Positions 1 to 6,073 of a stretch of 6,108 bases of DNA are shown piece after piece. The number at the start of each line of letters is the position of its first letter. The stretch's first letter is position 1. The position numbers and the translations under genes are program-made. The notes beneath the pieces were generated by a model. That model made no database searches. It was not told the DNA's origin and saw nothing but the letters and a program-made list of their open reading frames with translations. This stretch comes from Anaerolineales bacterium (GTDB lineage Bacteria > Chloroflexota > Anaerolineae > 4572-78 > NAK82): contig JAHELX010000388.1 of NCBI GenBank assembly GCA_024643945.1, positions 1 through 6,108 on the forward strand, in the 5' to 3' direction.

Positions 1-858
1 CTGCCAACGGTCATTGCAGACACGATCTTCTTCAACGAGGACGTAAACACGACCGGCGGTAACAACAGGCTGGGCTCCGGTGTGCTTGACGGGAATGGCA
101 TCCCGGCCGATTTCTTCTCCGATATCCACGTCCGCACGGCCTTCAACTACTGCTTCGACTGGAAGACCTACATCCAACAGGTCTGGAATGGTGATGCCGA
201 GCAGGCCCTCGGCCCCATCATCGATGGTGAGCTGGGCTTCGATCCCAGCCAGGCTCATTACTCCTACGACCCTGCCAAGTGTGAGGAAGAGTTCAAAGCC
301 TCAACCCTCAAATCTCCGGATGGCAAGTCGCTGTGGGATGTCGGCTTCTACATGCAGTATACTTACAACACCGGCAACGATCAGCGTCACTCAGCCGGCG
401 AAATCTTGCAGGCTGACCTGGCCAAGGTCAACCCCAAGTTCAAGCTTTCGGTGGTGGACGAGCCTTTCCCGGTGTTCTTGAAGGACCAGGTAGCTGGCCG
501 TATGCCGCTATTCATGCTCGGCTGGCAGGAAGACTATCACGACCCACAGGATTGGGTGGGACCTTACCTGGTCAGCGGTGGCACCTATGGGGGCACGCAG
601 CACTTCCCGCAGGACGTACAAGCGCAGATGGACAAGCTCATCGCGGAAGGTGTTCAGACGGCCGACACGCAAGCGCGCGCCAAGATCTACCAGCAACTGC
701 AGAACATAGCTTATGAGAACGCCCTGGACATCTTTGTCGTACAGCGCGTGGGTCGCCACTACGAACAGATGTGGGTGAACGGTTGGTATTACAACCCGAT
801 CTACCCTGGCTCACCTGAAACCGGCTCTTACTTCTACGTTCTCTCAAAAGGTGATTGA
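1..858 (+). CDS. ABC transporter solute-binding protein, family 5 (peptide/nickel type), C-terminal part
   Basis: The frame is open from base 1 with no start codon that fits the family, so this is the last 285 residues of a protein that begins outside the window and stops at TGA 856-858. Family 5 proteins usually exceed 500 residues, so roughly half is present. It would be the extracellular lipoprotein or secreted receptor that captures peptides or similar solutes and delivers them to the two permeases downstream. Family hallmarks, in fragment numbering, are the VRTAFNYCFDW stretch at 44-54 (compare the usual R.A..yA.D), the G..A.GPI segment at about 64-74, the Y.YDP..C.EEF segment at about 87-98 (normally the YdpekAk.lL helix) and GWQEDYHDP at 174-182, a very typical lobe motif. 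Dipeptide, oligopeptide, nickel and sugar binders share this fold, so the substrate cannot be named. The signal peptide and lipobox lie outside the window. Confidence 0.93.
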   Translation: MPTVIADTIFFNEDVNTTGGNNRLGSGVLDGNGIPADFFSDIHVRTAFNYCFDWKTYIQQVWNGDAEQALGPIIDGELGFDPSQAHYSYDPAKCEEEFKASTLKSPDGKSLWDVGFYMQYTYNTGNDQRHSAGEILQADLAKVNPKFKLSVVDEPFPVFLKDQVAGRMPLFMLGWQEDYHDPQDWVGPYLVSGGTYGGTQHFPQDVQAQMDKLIAEGVQTADTQARAKIYQQLQNIAYENALDIFVVQRVGRHYEQMWVNGWYYNPIYPGSPETGSYFYVLSKGD

Positions 859-878
859 CATCTTCTCCTCCTTAGAAT

Positions 879-914
879 GCCATCGGGCGGATGAGTTCTC
901 ATCCGCCCGATGGC
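879..914 (+). promoter_or_regulatory. Perfect intercistronic hairpin between binding protein and permease genes
   Basis: Bases 879-895 (GCCATCGGGCGGATGAG) are the exact reverse complement of 898-914, separated by TT, giving a GC-rich stem of 16-17 bp with a minimal loop. No run of T follows (the next bases are GAACATACAGGG), so it does not look like a classical intrinsic terminator. Hairpins at this position in binding-protein-dependent transporter operons are known to protect the upstream mRNA from 3' decay or to attenuate read-through, so that the binding protein is made in excess over the permeases. That role is inferred here. The hairpin ends 21 bp before the permease start and does not mask its ribosome site. 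Confidence 0.75.
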
Positions 915-935
915 GAACATACAGGGTAAATCCTA

Positions 936-1964
936 ATGTTTCGCTATATCATTCGCCGTTTGTTGATTTTACCGATAGTTATGCTCGGCCTGAGCGTGCT
1001 AATCTTTGCCATGCTGCAGGTGCTTGATCCCATCGAGCGCGCAACCTTGTACGTCACCAGTCCCCCCAAGAACCCCAGCGCCCTGGCCGAGATCATTCGA
1101 AAGTATGGCCTGGATCAGCCCATTTACGTGCAGTATCTGCACTGGCTGGACCGCGTTGTCCACGGCAACCTGGGCTGGTCGACGACGGCTCAAATGCCGG
1201 TGCTGAGCGCCATTAAATTATACTTCCCGGCCACGCTTGAACTGTCCCTGTGGAGTTTCGTCCCGATTGTCGTCATCGGCATCTGGCTGGGGCTCCAGGC
1301 GGCACTGCATCACGATCACTTCGTGGATCACGTCGCTCGCGTGTTCAGCATTATCGGCTATTCTTTCCCCTCTTTCGTATTTGGGCTGATCATGCTGATG
1401 ATCTTTTATGCAGCTCTGGACTGGTTTCCGCCCGGCCGGCTCTCGGATTGGGCGTCAGCGATCGTCTATTCATCTCAGTTTCACAATTATACCGGCATGT
1501 ACACACTGGATGCGCTGCTCAATGGGCGGCCGGACATCTTCCTGGATGCCCTACGCCACCTGTTACTGCCGGTGCTCACGCTGGCCTATCTGGACTGGGC
1601 GCTGATGCTGCGTGTCATGCGCTCCTCCATGCTGGACGTCATCCGCCAGGAGTACATCACCGTGGCCCGTGCCAAGGGCCTCTCCGAACGCTTTGTCATC
1701 AATCGCCACGCCCGGCCAAACGCGATGATCCCTGTGGTGACCGTCGGCGGTTTGCTTTTGGCGGGCTTGCTCAATGGCGTGGTGATTACTGAGACCGTGT
1801 TCAATTTCCACGGGATGGGCTGGTGGTCTGCCAAAGCCGCGCTCAGTTTGGATGCGGTCTCTGTGTTGGGCATCACGCTCCTCGCCGGGGCGGTGTTGAT
1901 TCTGGCCGATCTCACGGTAGACATTTTGTATGCTTATCTGGATCCACGTATCCGCCTAGCGTAG
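936..1964 (+). CDS. ABC transporter permease, OppB/DppB type
   Basis: This is the first integral membrane subunit of a peptide/nickel-type ABC importer; with the next gene product it forms the channel. It has 342 residues, normal for the family. TM1 is at about 8-30, preceded by the basic RYIIRR start typical of OppB proteins. The periplasmic N-terminal domain carries RKYGLDQPIYVQYLHWL (55-71) and GNLGWS (77-82), both family signatures. Further hydrophobic segments lie near 102-122, 136-160, 207-227, 263-287 and 306-327. The cytoplasmic EAA loop that docks on the ATPase is clear at 239-262 (EYITVARAKGLSERFV...RH..PN). It ends YAYLDPRIRLA, the usual C-terminus. The ATG start has an AGGG ribosome site 9 bp upstream. 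It sits 77 bp after the binding-protein gene and 41 bp before the second permease gene, consistent with one operon. The substrate is unknown. Confidence 0.96.
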   Translation: MFRYIIRRLLILPIVMLGLSVLIFAMLQVLDPIERATLYVTSPPKNPSALAEIIRKYGLDQPIYVQYLHWLDRVVHGNLGWSTTAQMPVLSAIKLYFPATLELSLWSFVPIVVIGIWLGLQAALHHDHFVDHVARVFSIIGYSFPSFVFGLIMLMIFYAALDWFPPGRLSDWASAIVYSSQFHNYTGMYTLDALLNGRPDIFLDALRHLLLPVLTLAYLDWALMLRVMRSSMLDVIRQEYITVARAKGLSERFVINRHARPNAMIPVVTVGGLLLAGLLNGVVITETVFNFHGMGWWSAKAALSLDAVSVLGITLLAGAVLILADLTVDILYAYLDPRIRLA

Positions 1965-2005
1965 CTAATGTATCGCGCTGTGGATGAAAGGGAAAGGAAG
2001 AGGGA

Positions 2006-2959
2006 ATGGCAGTTGTAGACCAACCGTTTTCACATATGGATGCTGCGGGCATGCTTCGCCCCAGATCGCGTACACCGGACTGGATCAGGACTTTGCTGCG
2101 CAATCCGGTGTCGGTCGCCGGCATCCTGATCGTATTTGGCTTTGTGGCTGTCGCCGCCCTGGCGCCGGTGCTCGCGCCGCCGGCCATCCCCTCACAACCT
2201 TTCCATATCCCCCGTGATGGATTCCAGGCCGAGCCTCGCCCCCCCGATGCCCAGCATCCGTTTGGGACTACCCAGGGACAATACGACCTCTATTACGGTG
2301 TCGTCTGGGGGACGATCACCGCCTTCGAGATTGGGATTGCTGTGACCGCAGTCACGGTGCTGATCGGGGGAATTTTGGGAGCCATTGCGGCCTACGTGGG
2401 TGGTTGGCTGGATGAAATCACCCAGCGCATCGTCGAGATCTTTTTGGCCTTCCCATTCCTGCTGGCCGCGCTGGTCCTGGCGACTGTCCTGGCGGCCAAG
2501 ATACACAACGGCCTCTATACCGGCATGATGGCATTGACCGCCTTCGGCTGGCCCTCTTATGCACGTCTGATTCGCGGTGACGTGCTGACGGTGAAGGAGC
2601 GCGACTTTGTGCTCGCCGCGCACGCCGTCGGGGTGCCCGGCTGGCGGGTGTTGATTCGCCACGTGTTACCCAACGCGATGTATTCGCTGCTGGTGTATGC
2701 TTCGCTGAACATCGGCGTCAATGTGCTCACCTTTGCCGCGCTCAGCTTTCTGGGCCTGGGTGCCCAGGAGGGCTATGCCGACTGGGGGCAACTGCTCAGC
2801 TATGCCCGTAACTGGATCCCGAATCTATTCAAGTTTTGGTATATCGTGGTGTTTCCAGGCGCGGCGTTGCTGCTCTTTGCGCTCGGCTGGAACCTCATCG
2901 GCGACGCCTTCCGCGATGCGCTCGATCCCAAGTTGCGCGGGTCTCGATTGGGGGGATGA
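2006..2959 (+). CDS. ABC transporter permease, OppC/DppC type
   Basis: This is the second membrane subunit, partner of the preceding OppB-type permease. It has 317 residues. A cytoplasmic N-terminus with RTLLRNPVSVAG (28-39) leads into TM1 (about 35-57), the normal OppC beginning. HPFGTTQGQYDLYYGVVWGT (84-103) stands where most members have HplGTD..GRD...R..yG.r, so the acidic and basic residues of that motif are substituted. Other hydrophobic segments are near 106-132, 147-165, 171-184, 225-250 and 277-297. The EAA loop is at 198-224 (ERDFVLAAHAVGV...RH.LPNA). The end GWNLIGDAFRDALDPKLRG (294-312) is diagnostic. The start is supported by a purine-rich AGGAAGAGG site just upstream. No ATPase gene follows; the next gene is 199 bp away and unrelated, so this appears to be the last gene of the operon. 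Confidence 0.96.
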   Translation: MAVVDQPFSHMDAAGMLRPRSRTPDWIRTLLRNPVSVAGILIVFGFVAVAALAPVLAPPAIPSQPFHIPRDGFQAEPRPPDAQHPFGTTQGQYDLYYGVVWGTITAFEIGIAVTAVTVLIGGILGAIAAYVGGWLDEITQRIVEIFLAFPFLLAALVLATVLAAKIHNGLYTGMMALTAFGWPSYARLIRGDVLTVKERDFVLAAHAVGVPGWRVLIRHVLPNAMYSLLVYASLNIGVNVLTFAALSFLGLGAQEGYADWGQLLSYARNWIPNLFKFWYIVVFPGAALLLFALGWNLIGDAFRDALDPKLRGSRLGG

Positions 2960-2968
2960 ATAAGGCAT

Positions 2969-2997
2969 TTGCGCCGGCCGGTGATTTAGGGTAGAAT
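2969..2997 (+). promoter_or_regulatory. Candidate sigma-70-type promoter
   Basis: TTGCGC at 2969-2974 and TAGAAT at 2992-2997 are separated by exactly 17 bp. The -10 box matches the consensus at 5 of 6 positions, but the -35 box matches only at its first three. It lies directly after the transporter operon and could drive the dehydrogenase gene, although about 160 bp of leader containing a palindromic element would then separate promoter and start codon. Confidence 0.35.
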
Positions 2998-3001
2998 TTC
3001 C

Positions 3002-3021
3002 TGGCCCGTTGGCAAGGGCCA
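3002..3021 (+). terminator. Small GC-rich hairpin after the transporter operon (weak terminator candidate)
   Basis: TGGCCC (3002-3007) pairs with GGGCCA (3016-3021) across an 8-base loop. It lies 42 bp past the permease stop. No U-tract follows, so intrinsic termination is doubtful. It also lies just after the candidate promoter and would then be at the 5' end of that transcript. Confidence 0.2.
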
Positions 3022-3030
3022 TCAGAACTA

Positions 3031-3139
3031 ACGAATCATCGTATCTTTTCAGAAGGTAGGGGCGAACCCTTGCGGTCGCCCTGGCGGGCAGGCGCAAGGC
3101 CTGCCCCTACCGCAGATTATTGAGAAGATACGAATCATC
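3031..3139. repeat. Palindromic intergenic element with twin hairpins, flanked by 10-bp direct repeats
   Basis: ACGAATCATC occurs at 3031-3040 and again at 3130-3139. Just inside, GTATCTTTTCA (3041-3051) is inverted, with one mismatch, at 3121-3131. Further in, GGTAGGGGC (3055-3063) is the exact inverse of GCCCCTACC (3103-3111). The core can fold as two adjacent hairpins: GGGCGA/TCGCCC (3060-3065 with 3076-3081) and GGGCAGGC/GCCTGCCC (3086-3093 with 3099-3106, loop GCAAG). It can also form one long cruciform using CCTTGCG (3068-3074) and CGCAAGG (3093-3099). There is no coding capacity. Elements with GTAGGGGC...GCCCCTAC ends are, from memory, dispersed in Chloroflexota and some other genomes. 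I read it as a small non-autonomous (MITE- or REP-like) repeat lying in the leader of the dehydrogenase gene. Confidence 0.7.
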
Positions 3140-3158
3140 ATCAACATGGGGGTAGTTC

Positions 3159-4406
3159 GTGGCAACCGATTTGCCAGTTTACATAGAGAAGGACATCATG
3201 CCTACGCTGATCCATTACTGCGAGAGCAATCACATGGATCAGTTCACATTGGTGGCTGATGAAAATACGTATTCTGCCTCGGGAGAGGCCGTGGAGGAGG
3301 CCTTAACCGGGCGCGGGTTCGATGTCCAGACAATTATACTAACCGGCGAAGAGATCATTGCTGACGAGTACTACATGATGCAGGTACTTCTCCGCGTCGG
3401 TCAGGAAGATCGCGTGTATCTGGCTGTCGGGTCGGGTACTATCACCGACATTGTGCGCTTTGTCAGCCATAGGACCAAAACCTCCTTTCTTGCAGTGCCA
3501 ACTGCGCCCTCTGTGGATGGTTTTACCTCCCGTGGGGCACCCTTGGTCATTGGCAGATTCAAGCAGACTATTTATACCCAATCACCGTTGGCCGTTTTTG
3601 CCGACCTGAACACGCTGTGTGCCGCCCCTCGGCCCATGATCGCCGCTGGGTTTGGTGACATGCTGGGCAAATATACGGCATTAGCCGATTGGAAGCTGGG
3701 CCACTTGTTGTGGGATGAGCCCTATAGCGATCGTATCGCCCAACGGGCGTGGAACGCGCTGCAAAAATGTGTGGGCCATACCCGGGAGATAGGTGTCGCC
3801 TCGCCGGAGGGGATCCATAGCCTCTTGGATGGACTCATCGAGTCTGGACTGTGTATGCTCGACTTCGGCCAGTCCCATCCCGCTTCGGGGGCGGAGCATT
3901 ATTTGTCCCATTACTGGGAGTTGAAGCTGTTACAGGAAAACAGGCCAGCTATCTTGCACGGGGCAAAAGTAGGTATTGCCTGTGTCCTGGTTGCCAGGTT
4001 TTACGAGAAGATCCGGCAACTGACCCGAGAACAGGCAATAGAGTTGTTGAAAGCGACCAGCATGCCTGATCGCGAGCAAGAGGTTCAGCGCATACGAAGC
4101 GTCTATGGGGCGATTGCCGAGCGGGTTATCGCCGAGCAAGCCCTTTACCTGGATATGTCGGAAGATGCTTATGGTCTTTTGAAACAGAAAGTGATTGATC
4201 ACTGGGGCGAAATTCAGGAGATTGCAGCCAACGTCCCAACATCCGGGGAGCTGGTGGATTTGCTGCGTCAGGTCGATGGGCCAACTGACGCCGGGATGAT
4301 CGGGCTGGACGACCAAGAGGTCGCACTGGGGATCGAGTACGCCCACTACCTGCGCGATCGCTTTACCGTGATAAAGCTCAGCCGCATACTCGGTATTCAC
4401 TCTTAG
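3159..4406 (+). CDS. araM: sn-glycerol-1-phosphate dehydrogenase, AraM/EgsA family
   Basis: This cytoplasmic metal-dependent enzyme of the iron-containing alcohol dehydrogenase superfamily would reduce dihydroxyacetone phosphate with NAD(P)H to sn-glycerol-1-phosphate. It has 415 residues, close to bacterial AraM (about 390-400) and longer than archaeal enzymes (about 350). Visible motifs are the nucleotide-binding GSGTITD (91-97), PTAPSVDGFTS (114-124), GFGDMLGKYTALADWKL (164-180) with D167 as likely metal ligand, SGAEHYLSH (243-251) with H247, and ILHG (265-268) with H267, the other expected ligands. The helical C-terminal extension ends in YLRDRFTVIKLSRILG (397-412), an AraM-like tail. The GTG start keeps the LPVYIEKD segment common at this family's N-terminus and has a GGGGG tract 6 bp upstream. 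ATG at 3198, behind AGAAGGA, is an alternative that would remove 13 residues. It stands alone: no araBAD or prenyl-glycerol-phosphate synthase gene is adjacent. Confidence 0.9.
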   Translation: MATDLPVYIEKDIMPTLIHYCESNHMDQFTLVADENTYSASGEAVEEALTGRGFDVQTIILTGEEIIADEYYMMQVLLRVGQEDRVYLAVGSGTITDIVRFVSHRTKTSFLAVPTAPSVDGFTSRGAPLVIGRFKQTIYTQSPLAVFADLNTLCAAPRPMIAAGFGDMLGKYTALADWKLGHLLWDEPYSDRIAQRAWNALQKCVGHTREIGVASPEGIHSLLDGLIESGLCMLDFGQSHPASGAEHYLSHYWELKLLQENRPAILHGAKVGIACVLVARFYEKIRQLTREQAIELLKATSMPDREQEVQRIRSVYGAIAERVIAEQALYLDMSEDAYGLLKQKVIDHWGEIQEIAANVPTSGELVDLLRQVDGPTDAGMIGLDDQEVALGIEYAHYLRDRFTVIKLSRILGIHS

Positions 4407-4530
4407 TGCCCCATCAAAGTGATTTTGATAAGCTAGATTCGGCCTCATGGGCGTAATCTATATCGTATCATAATCCCTGTGAGGGGGTACTAATTAGATA
4501 GAAGTTGGTTGAAGAACTGGGTGGGTTGAT

Positions 4531-4929
4531 ATGAGTGATGTGATCTGGTTAGACGATATCCCAATAGAAAATACACCATCAGACGGCCTGCCATCGGACT
4601 GGGTGGTGGGGCGATTCGAAAAGCAGCATGGCTGCCGCACGCCCGGTCAATGCGACGAGGATTGCGATTGCGGCTGTCCTTATAAGGAAATGTCCGTAGT
4701 AGACACTCTTCCCCTGATTGAGGCCATCACCGCGCATTTTCCCAACGAATGGCTGGCTTTCATTGTGCCGCCTGAAGAAGATGATGACCTCATGCCGGTC
4801 CATGGCAAGCTGGTGGCTCACAGTCCCAGTCTCGACGACGTGCACGATGCCATTCTGACCGTGCTGTGGAATCAATGCGTATATGTATTCTACAACGGCG
4901 ACGTGGAATCTCAGCAGGCGAGTTTATAG
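4531..4929 (+). CDS. Small acidic protein with a Cys-rich cluster, upstream partner of lipA
   Basis: This protein of 132 residues has no family I can name with confidence. Residues 33-51 (HGCRTPGQCDEDCDCGCPY) hold five cysteines (35, 41, 45, 47, 49) and one histidine, a spacing that suggests metal or Fe-S binding. The rest is acidic (EEDDD at 82-86). The C-terminal half, about 70-122 (FPNEWLAFI..., GKLVAHSPSLDDVHDAIL), resembles the short 'the cell may write W.A..dg.vvahg.dl.ev' domains annotated as DUF5678; this is a resemblance by eye only. There is no signal peptide or membrane segment, so it is probably cytoplasmic. ATG is preceded by a weak GTGGG site. It ends 14 bp before lipA, which argues for co-transcription and possibly a linked function. 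Coding character looks real: no competing frame is convincing. Confidence 0.75.
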   Translation: MSDVIWLDDIPIENTPSDGLPSDWVVGRFEKQHGCRTPGQCDEDCDCGCPYKEMSVVDTLPLIEAITAHFPNEWLAFIVPPEEDDDLMPVHGKLVAHSPSLDDVHDAILTVLWNQCVYVFYNGDVESQQASL

Positions 4930-4943
4930 GTAAGGTATGACGG

Positions 4944-6017
4944 ATGAATAGGATAATTCGAGAAGATGAAATTGGTGTGGACGAATCGCCCAGGCACAAG
5001 CCCGAGTGGATTCGGGTGAAGATGCCCACTGGCGATAATTATCATCACCTGAAGCGACTGATGCGGGTCAAGAACCTGCACACCGTGTGTGAAGAGGCGA
5101 TGTGCCCCAACATCGGCGACTGCTGGGGGCGTGGCACTGCCACCTTCCTGCTGTTGGGCGACATCTGCACCCGCAGTTGCAGCTTCTGTCACATCAAAAC
5201 CGGCCGGCCTACCTGGCTTGACGAACAGGAGCCGGAACGAGTGGCCGACGCCGTCGCCAACATGGGGCTGAGGCACGCAGTGCTCACCTCTGTCAACCGC
5301 GACGAACTGCCCGACGGCGGCGCTCATATCTTCGCCCGCAGCATCGAGCTGATTCACGAGCGGGTGCCGGGCTGTAGCGTCGAAGTACTCATCCCTGACT
5401 TCAAAGGCGACCGGGACGCGCTGAAGATGGTCATGGACGCGCGCCCCGAGATCCTCAACCACAACACCGAAACGGTACCCCGGCTGTACCGCACCGTGCG
5501 CCCGCAGGCTATCTACCAACGCTCCTTGCGCGTGCTGCAAATGGCCAAAGAACTGGACCCGGAGGCCGTCACCAAGTCTGGCATTATGCTGGGCCTGGGC
5601 GAGACGTGGGACGAGGTGATTCAGGTGATGCACGACCTGCGCGCCCACGAGGTAGACATCCTCACCATCGGCCAATACCTGCGTCCCACCCACAATCATT
5701 TGCCGGTGATGCGCTACTGGCGGCCCGAGGAATTCACTCGCCTGCACGACGAGGGCATGGCCATGGGCTTCCGTTGGGTGGAGAGTGGGCCGCTGGTGCG
5801 CAGCAGCTACCACGCCGACGGTCAGGCTCAGGCATTAGTTCATAGAAGCGTTGTGCTGGAGTCAGGGACTCAGGGAATCAGGAATCAGGACTCAGGGAAT
5901 CAGGAATCAGGGAATCAGGAATCAGGACTCAGGGAATCAGGACTCAGGGAACCAGGACTCGGGGAATCAGGAAGTAATCCCACTGGGGGATCAGGTATCC
6001 GATCCCCAGATTCCTGA
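4944..6017 (+). CDS. lipA: Lipoyl synthase (LipA) with repeat-derived C-terminal tail
   Basis: This radical SAM enzyme inserts two sulfur atoms into the octanoyl chain bound to lipoyl domains of 2-oxoacid dehydrogenases and the glycine cleavage H protein. The auxiliary cluster motif [12 protein letters not shown] (C49, C54, C60) and the radical SAM motif CTRSCSFC (C75, C79, C82) are both intact. RSSYHA (286-291) supplies the conserved serine that ligates the auxiliary cluster. Other signatures are [13 protein letters not shown] (115-127), [12 protein letters not shown] (171-182), [11 protein letters not shown] (211-221) and TIGQYLRPT (241-249). Typical LipA proteins end shortly after RSSYHA, here near residue 306. 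The remaining 50 or so residues ([10 protein letters not shown] pentads) are translated from a DNA repeat and are unlikely to be catalytic. ATG at 4944 follows the upstream stop by 14 bp with TAAGG as ribosome site; ATG at 4937 hits a stop after four codons. TGA is at 6015-6017. Confidence 0.97.
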   Translation: MNRIIREDEIGVDESPRHKPEWIRVKMPTGDNYHHLKRLMRVKNLHTVCEEAMCPNIGDCWGRGTATFLLLGDICTRSCSFCHIKTGRPTWLDEQEPERVADAVANMGLRHAVLTSVNRDELPDGGAHIFARSIELIHERVPGCSVEVLIPDFKGDRDALKMVMDARPEILNHNTETVPRLYRTVRPQAIYQRSLRVLQMAKELDPEAVTKSGIMLGLGETWDEVIQVMHDLRAHEVDILTIGQYLRPTHNHLPVMRYWRPEEFTRLHDEGMAMGFRWVESGPLVRSSYHADGQAQALVHRSVVLESGTQGIRNQDSGNQESGNQESGLRESGLREPGLGESGSNPTGGSGIRSPDS

Positions 6018-6057
6018 TCCCTGAGTCCTGAGTCCCTGAGTCCCTGATCCCCTGACC
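5858..6057. repeat. Tandem GGGAATCAGGACTCA-type array followed by its inverted complement, overlapping the lipA 3' end
   Basis: From 5858 to about 5971 the sequence is built of 7-8 bp modules (GGAATCA, GGACTCA, GGGAATCA, GGGACTCA) in about 15-bp pairs. From about 6010 to 6055 the complementary modules TTCCTGATCCC, TGAGTCC and TGAGTCCC run the other way. Between them GGGGATC (5986-5992) pairs with GATCCCC (6001-6007) around an 8-base loop. The whole region can therefore fold as one large imperfect hairpin. Because the unit is 15 bp it preserves the lipA frame and gives a five-residue protein period. The lipA stop lies in the inverted arm. It may act as a 3' hairpin for lipA mRNA, but no U-tract follows. 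I infer a dispersed palindromic repeat that inserted at, or expanded into, the gene end. Confidence 0.85.
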
Positions 6058-6073
6058 ACGAAAGGAAACGCTA

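Noticed and set aside
862..873. CTTCTCCTCCTT stretch, resembling the 16S anti-Shine-Dalgarno, with AAGGAGG then ATG on the minus strand
   Set aside because: The minus-strand frame stops after five codons, and I see no strong ribosome-site partner for the pyrimidine tract in the downstream leader. It is probably chance.
1250..1792. 180-codon + strand frame inside the first permease gene
   Set aside because: It overlaps the OppB-type gene in another frame and has an R/G/H-rich composition typical of a shifted reading of a GC-rich gene.
4411..4429. ATCAAA/TTTGAT inverted repeat after the dehydrogenase gene as a terminator
   Set aside because: The stem is only six pairs, mostly A-T, with no T-tract, so it is too weak to call.
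3930..4448. 172-codon open frame on the minus strand
   Set aside because: It is antisense to the conserved C-terminal half of the glycerol-1-phosphate dehydrogenase; its product resembles nothing and it is a shadow frame.
4407..4530. Promoter for the Cys-rich gene and lipA
   Set aside because: CATAAT (4469-4474) and TTGATA (4425-4430) look like boxes, but neither has a partner at a workable spacing.
4911..5813. 300-codon open frame on the minus strand
   Set aside because: It lies antisense to lipA over nearly its whole length. LipA carries all its catalytic motifs, and the minus-strand translation (rich in H, V, Q) has no recognisable motif.
5858..6057. CRISPR array
   Set aside because: The units are 7-15 bp, contiguous and degenerate, with no unique spacers, and they are followed by their own inverse. 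It is a tandem/palindromic repeat, not CRISPR.
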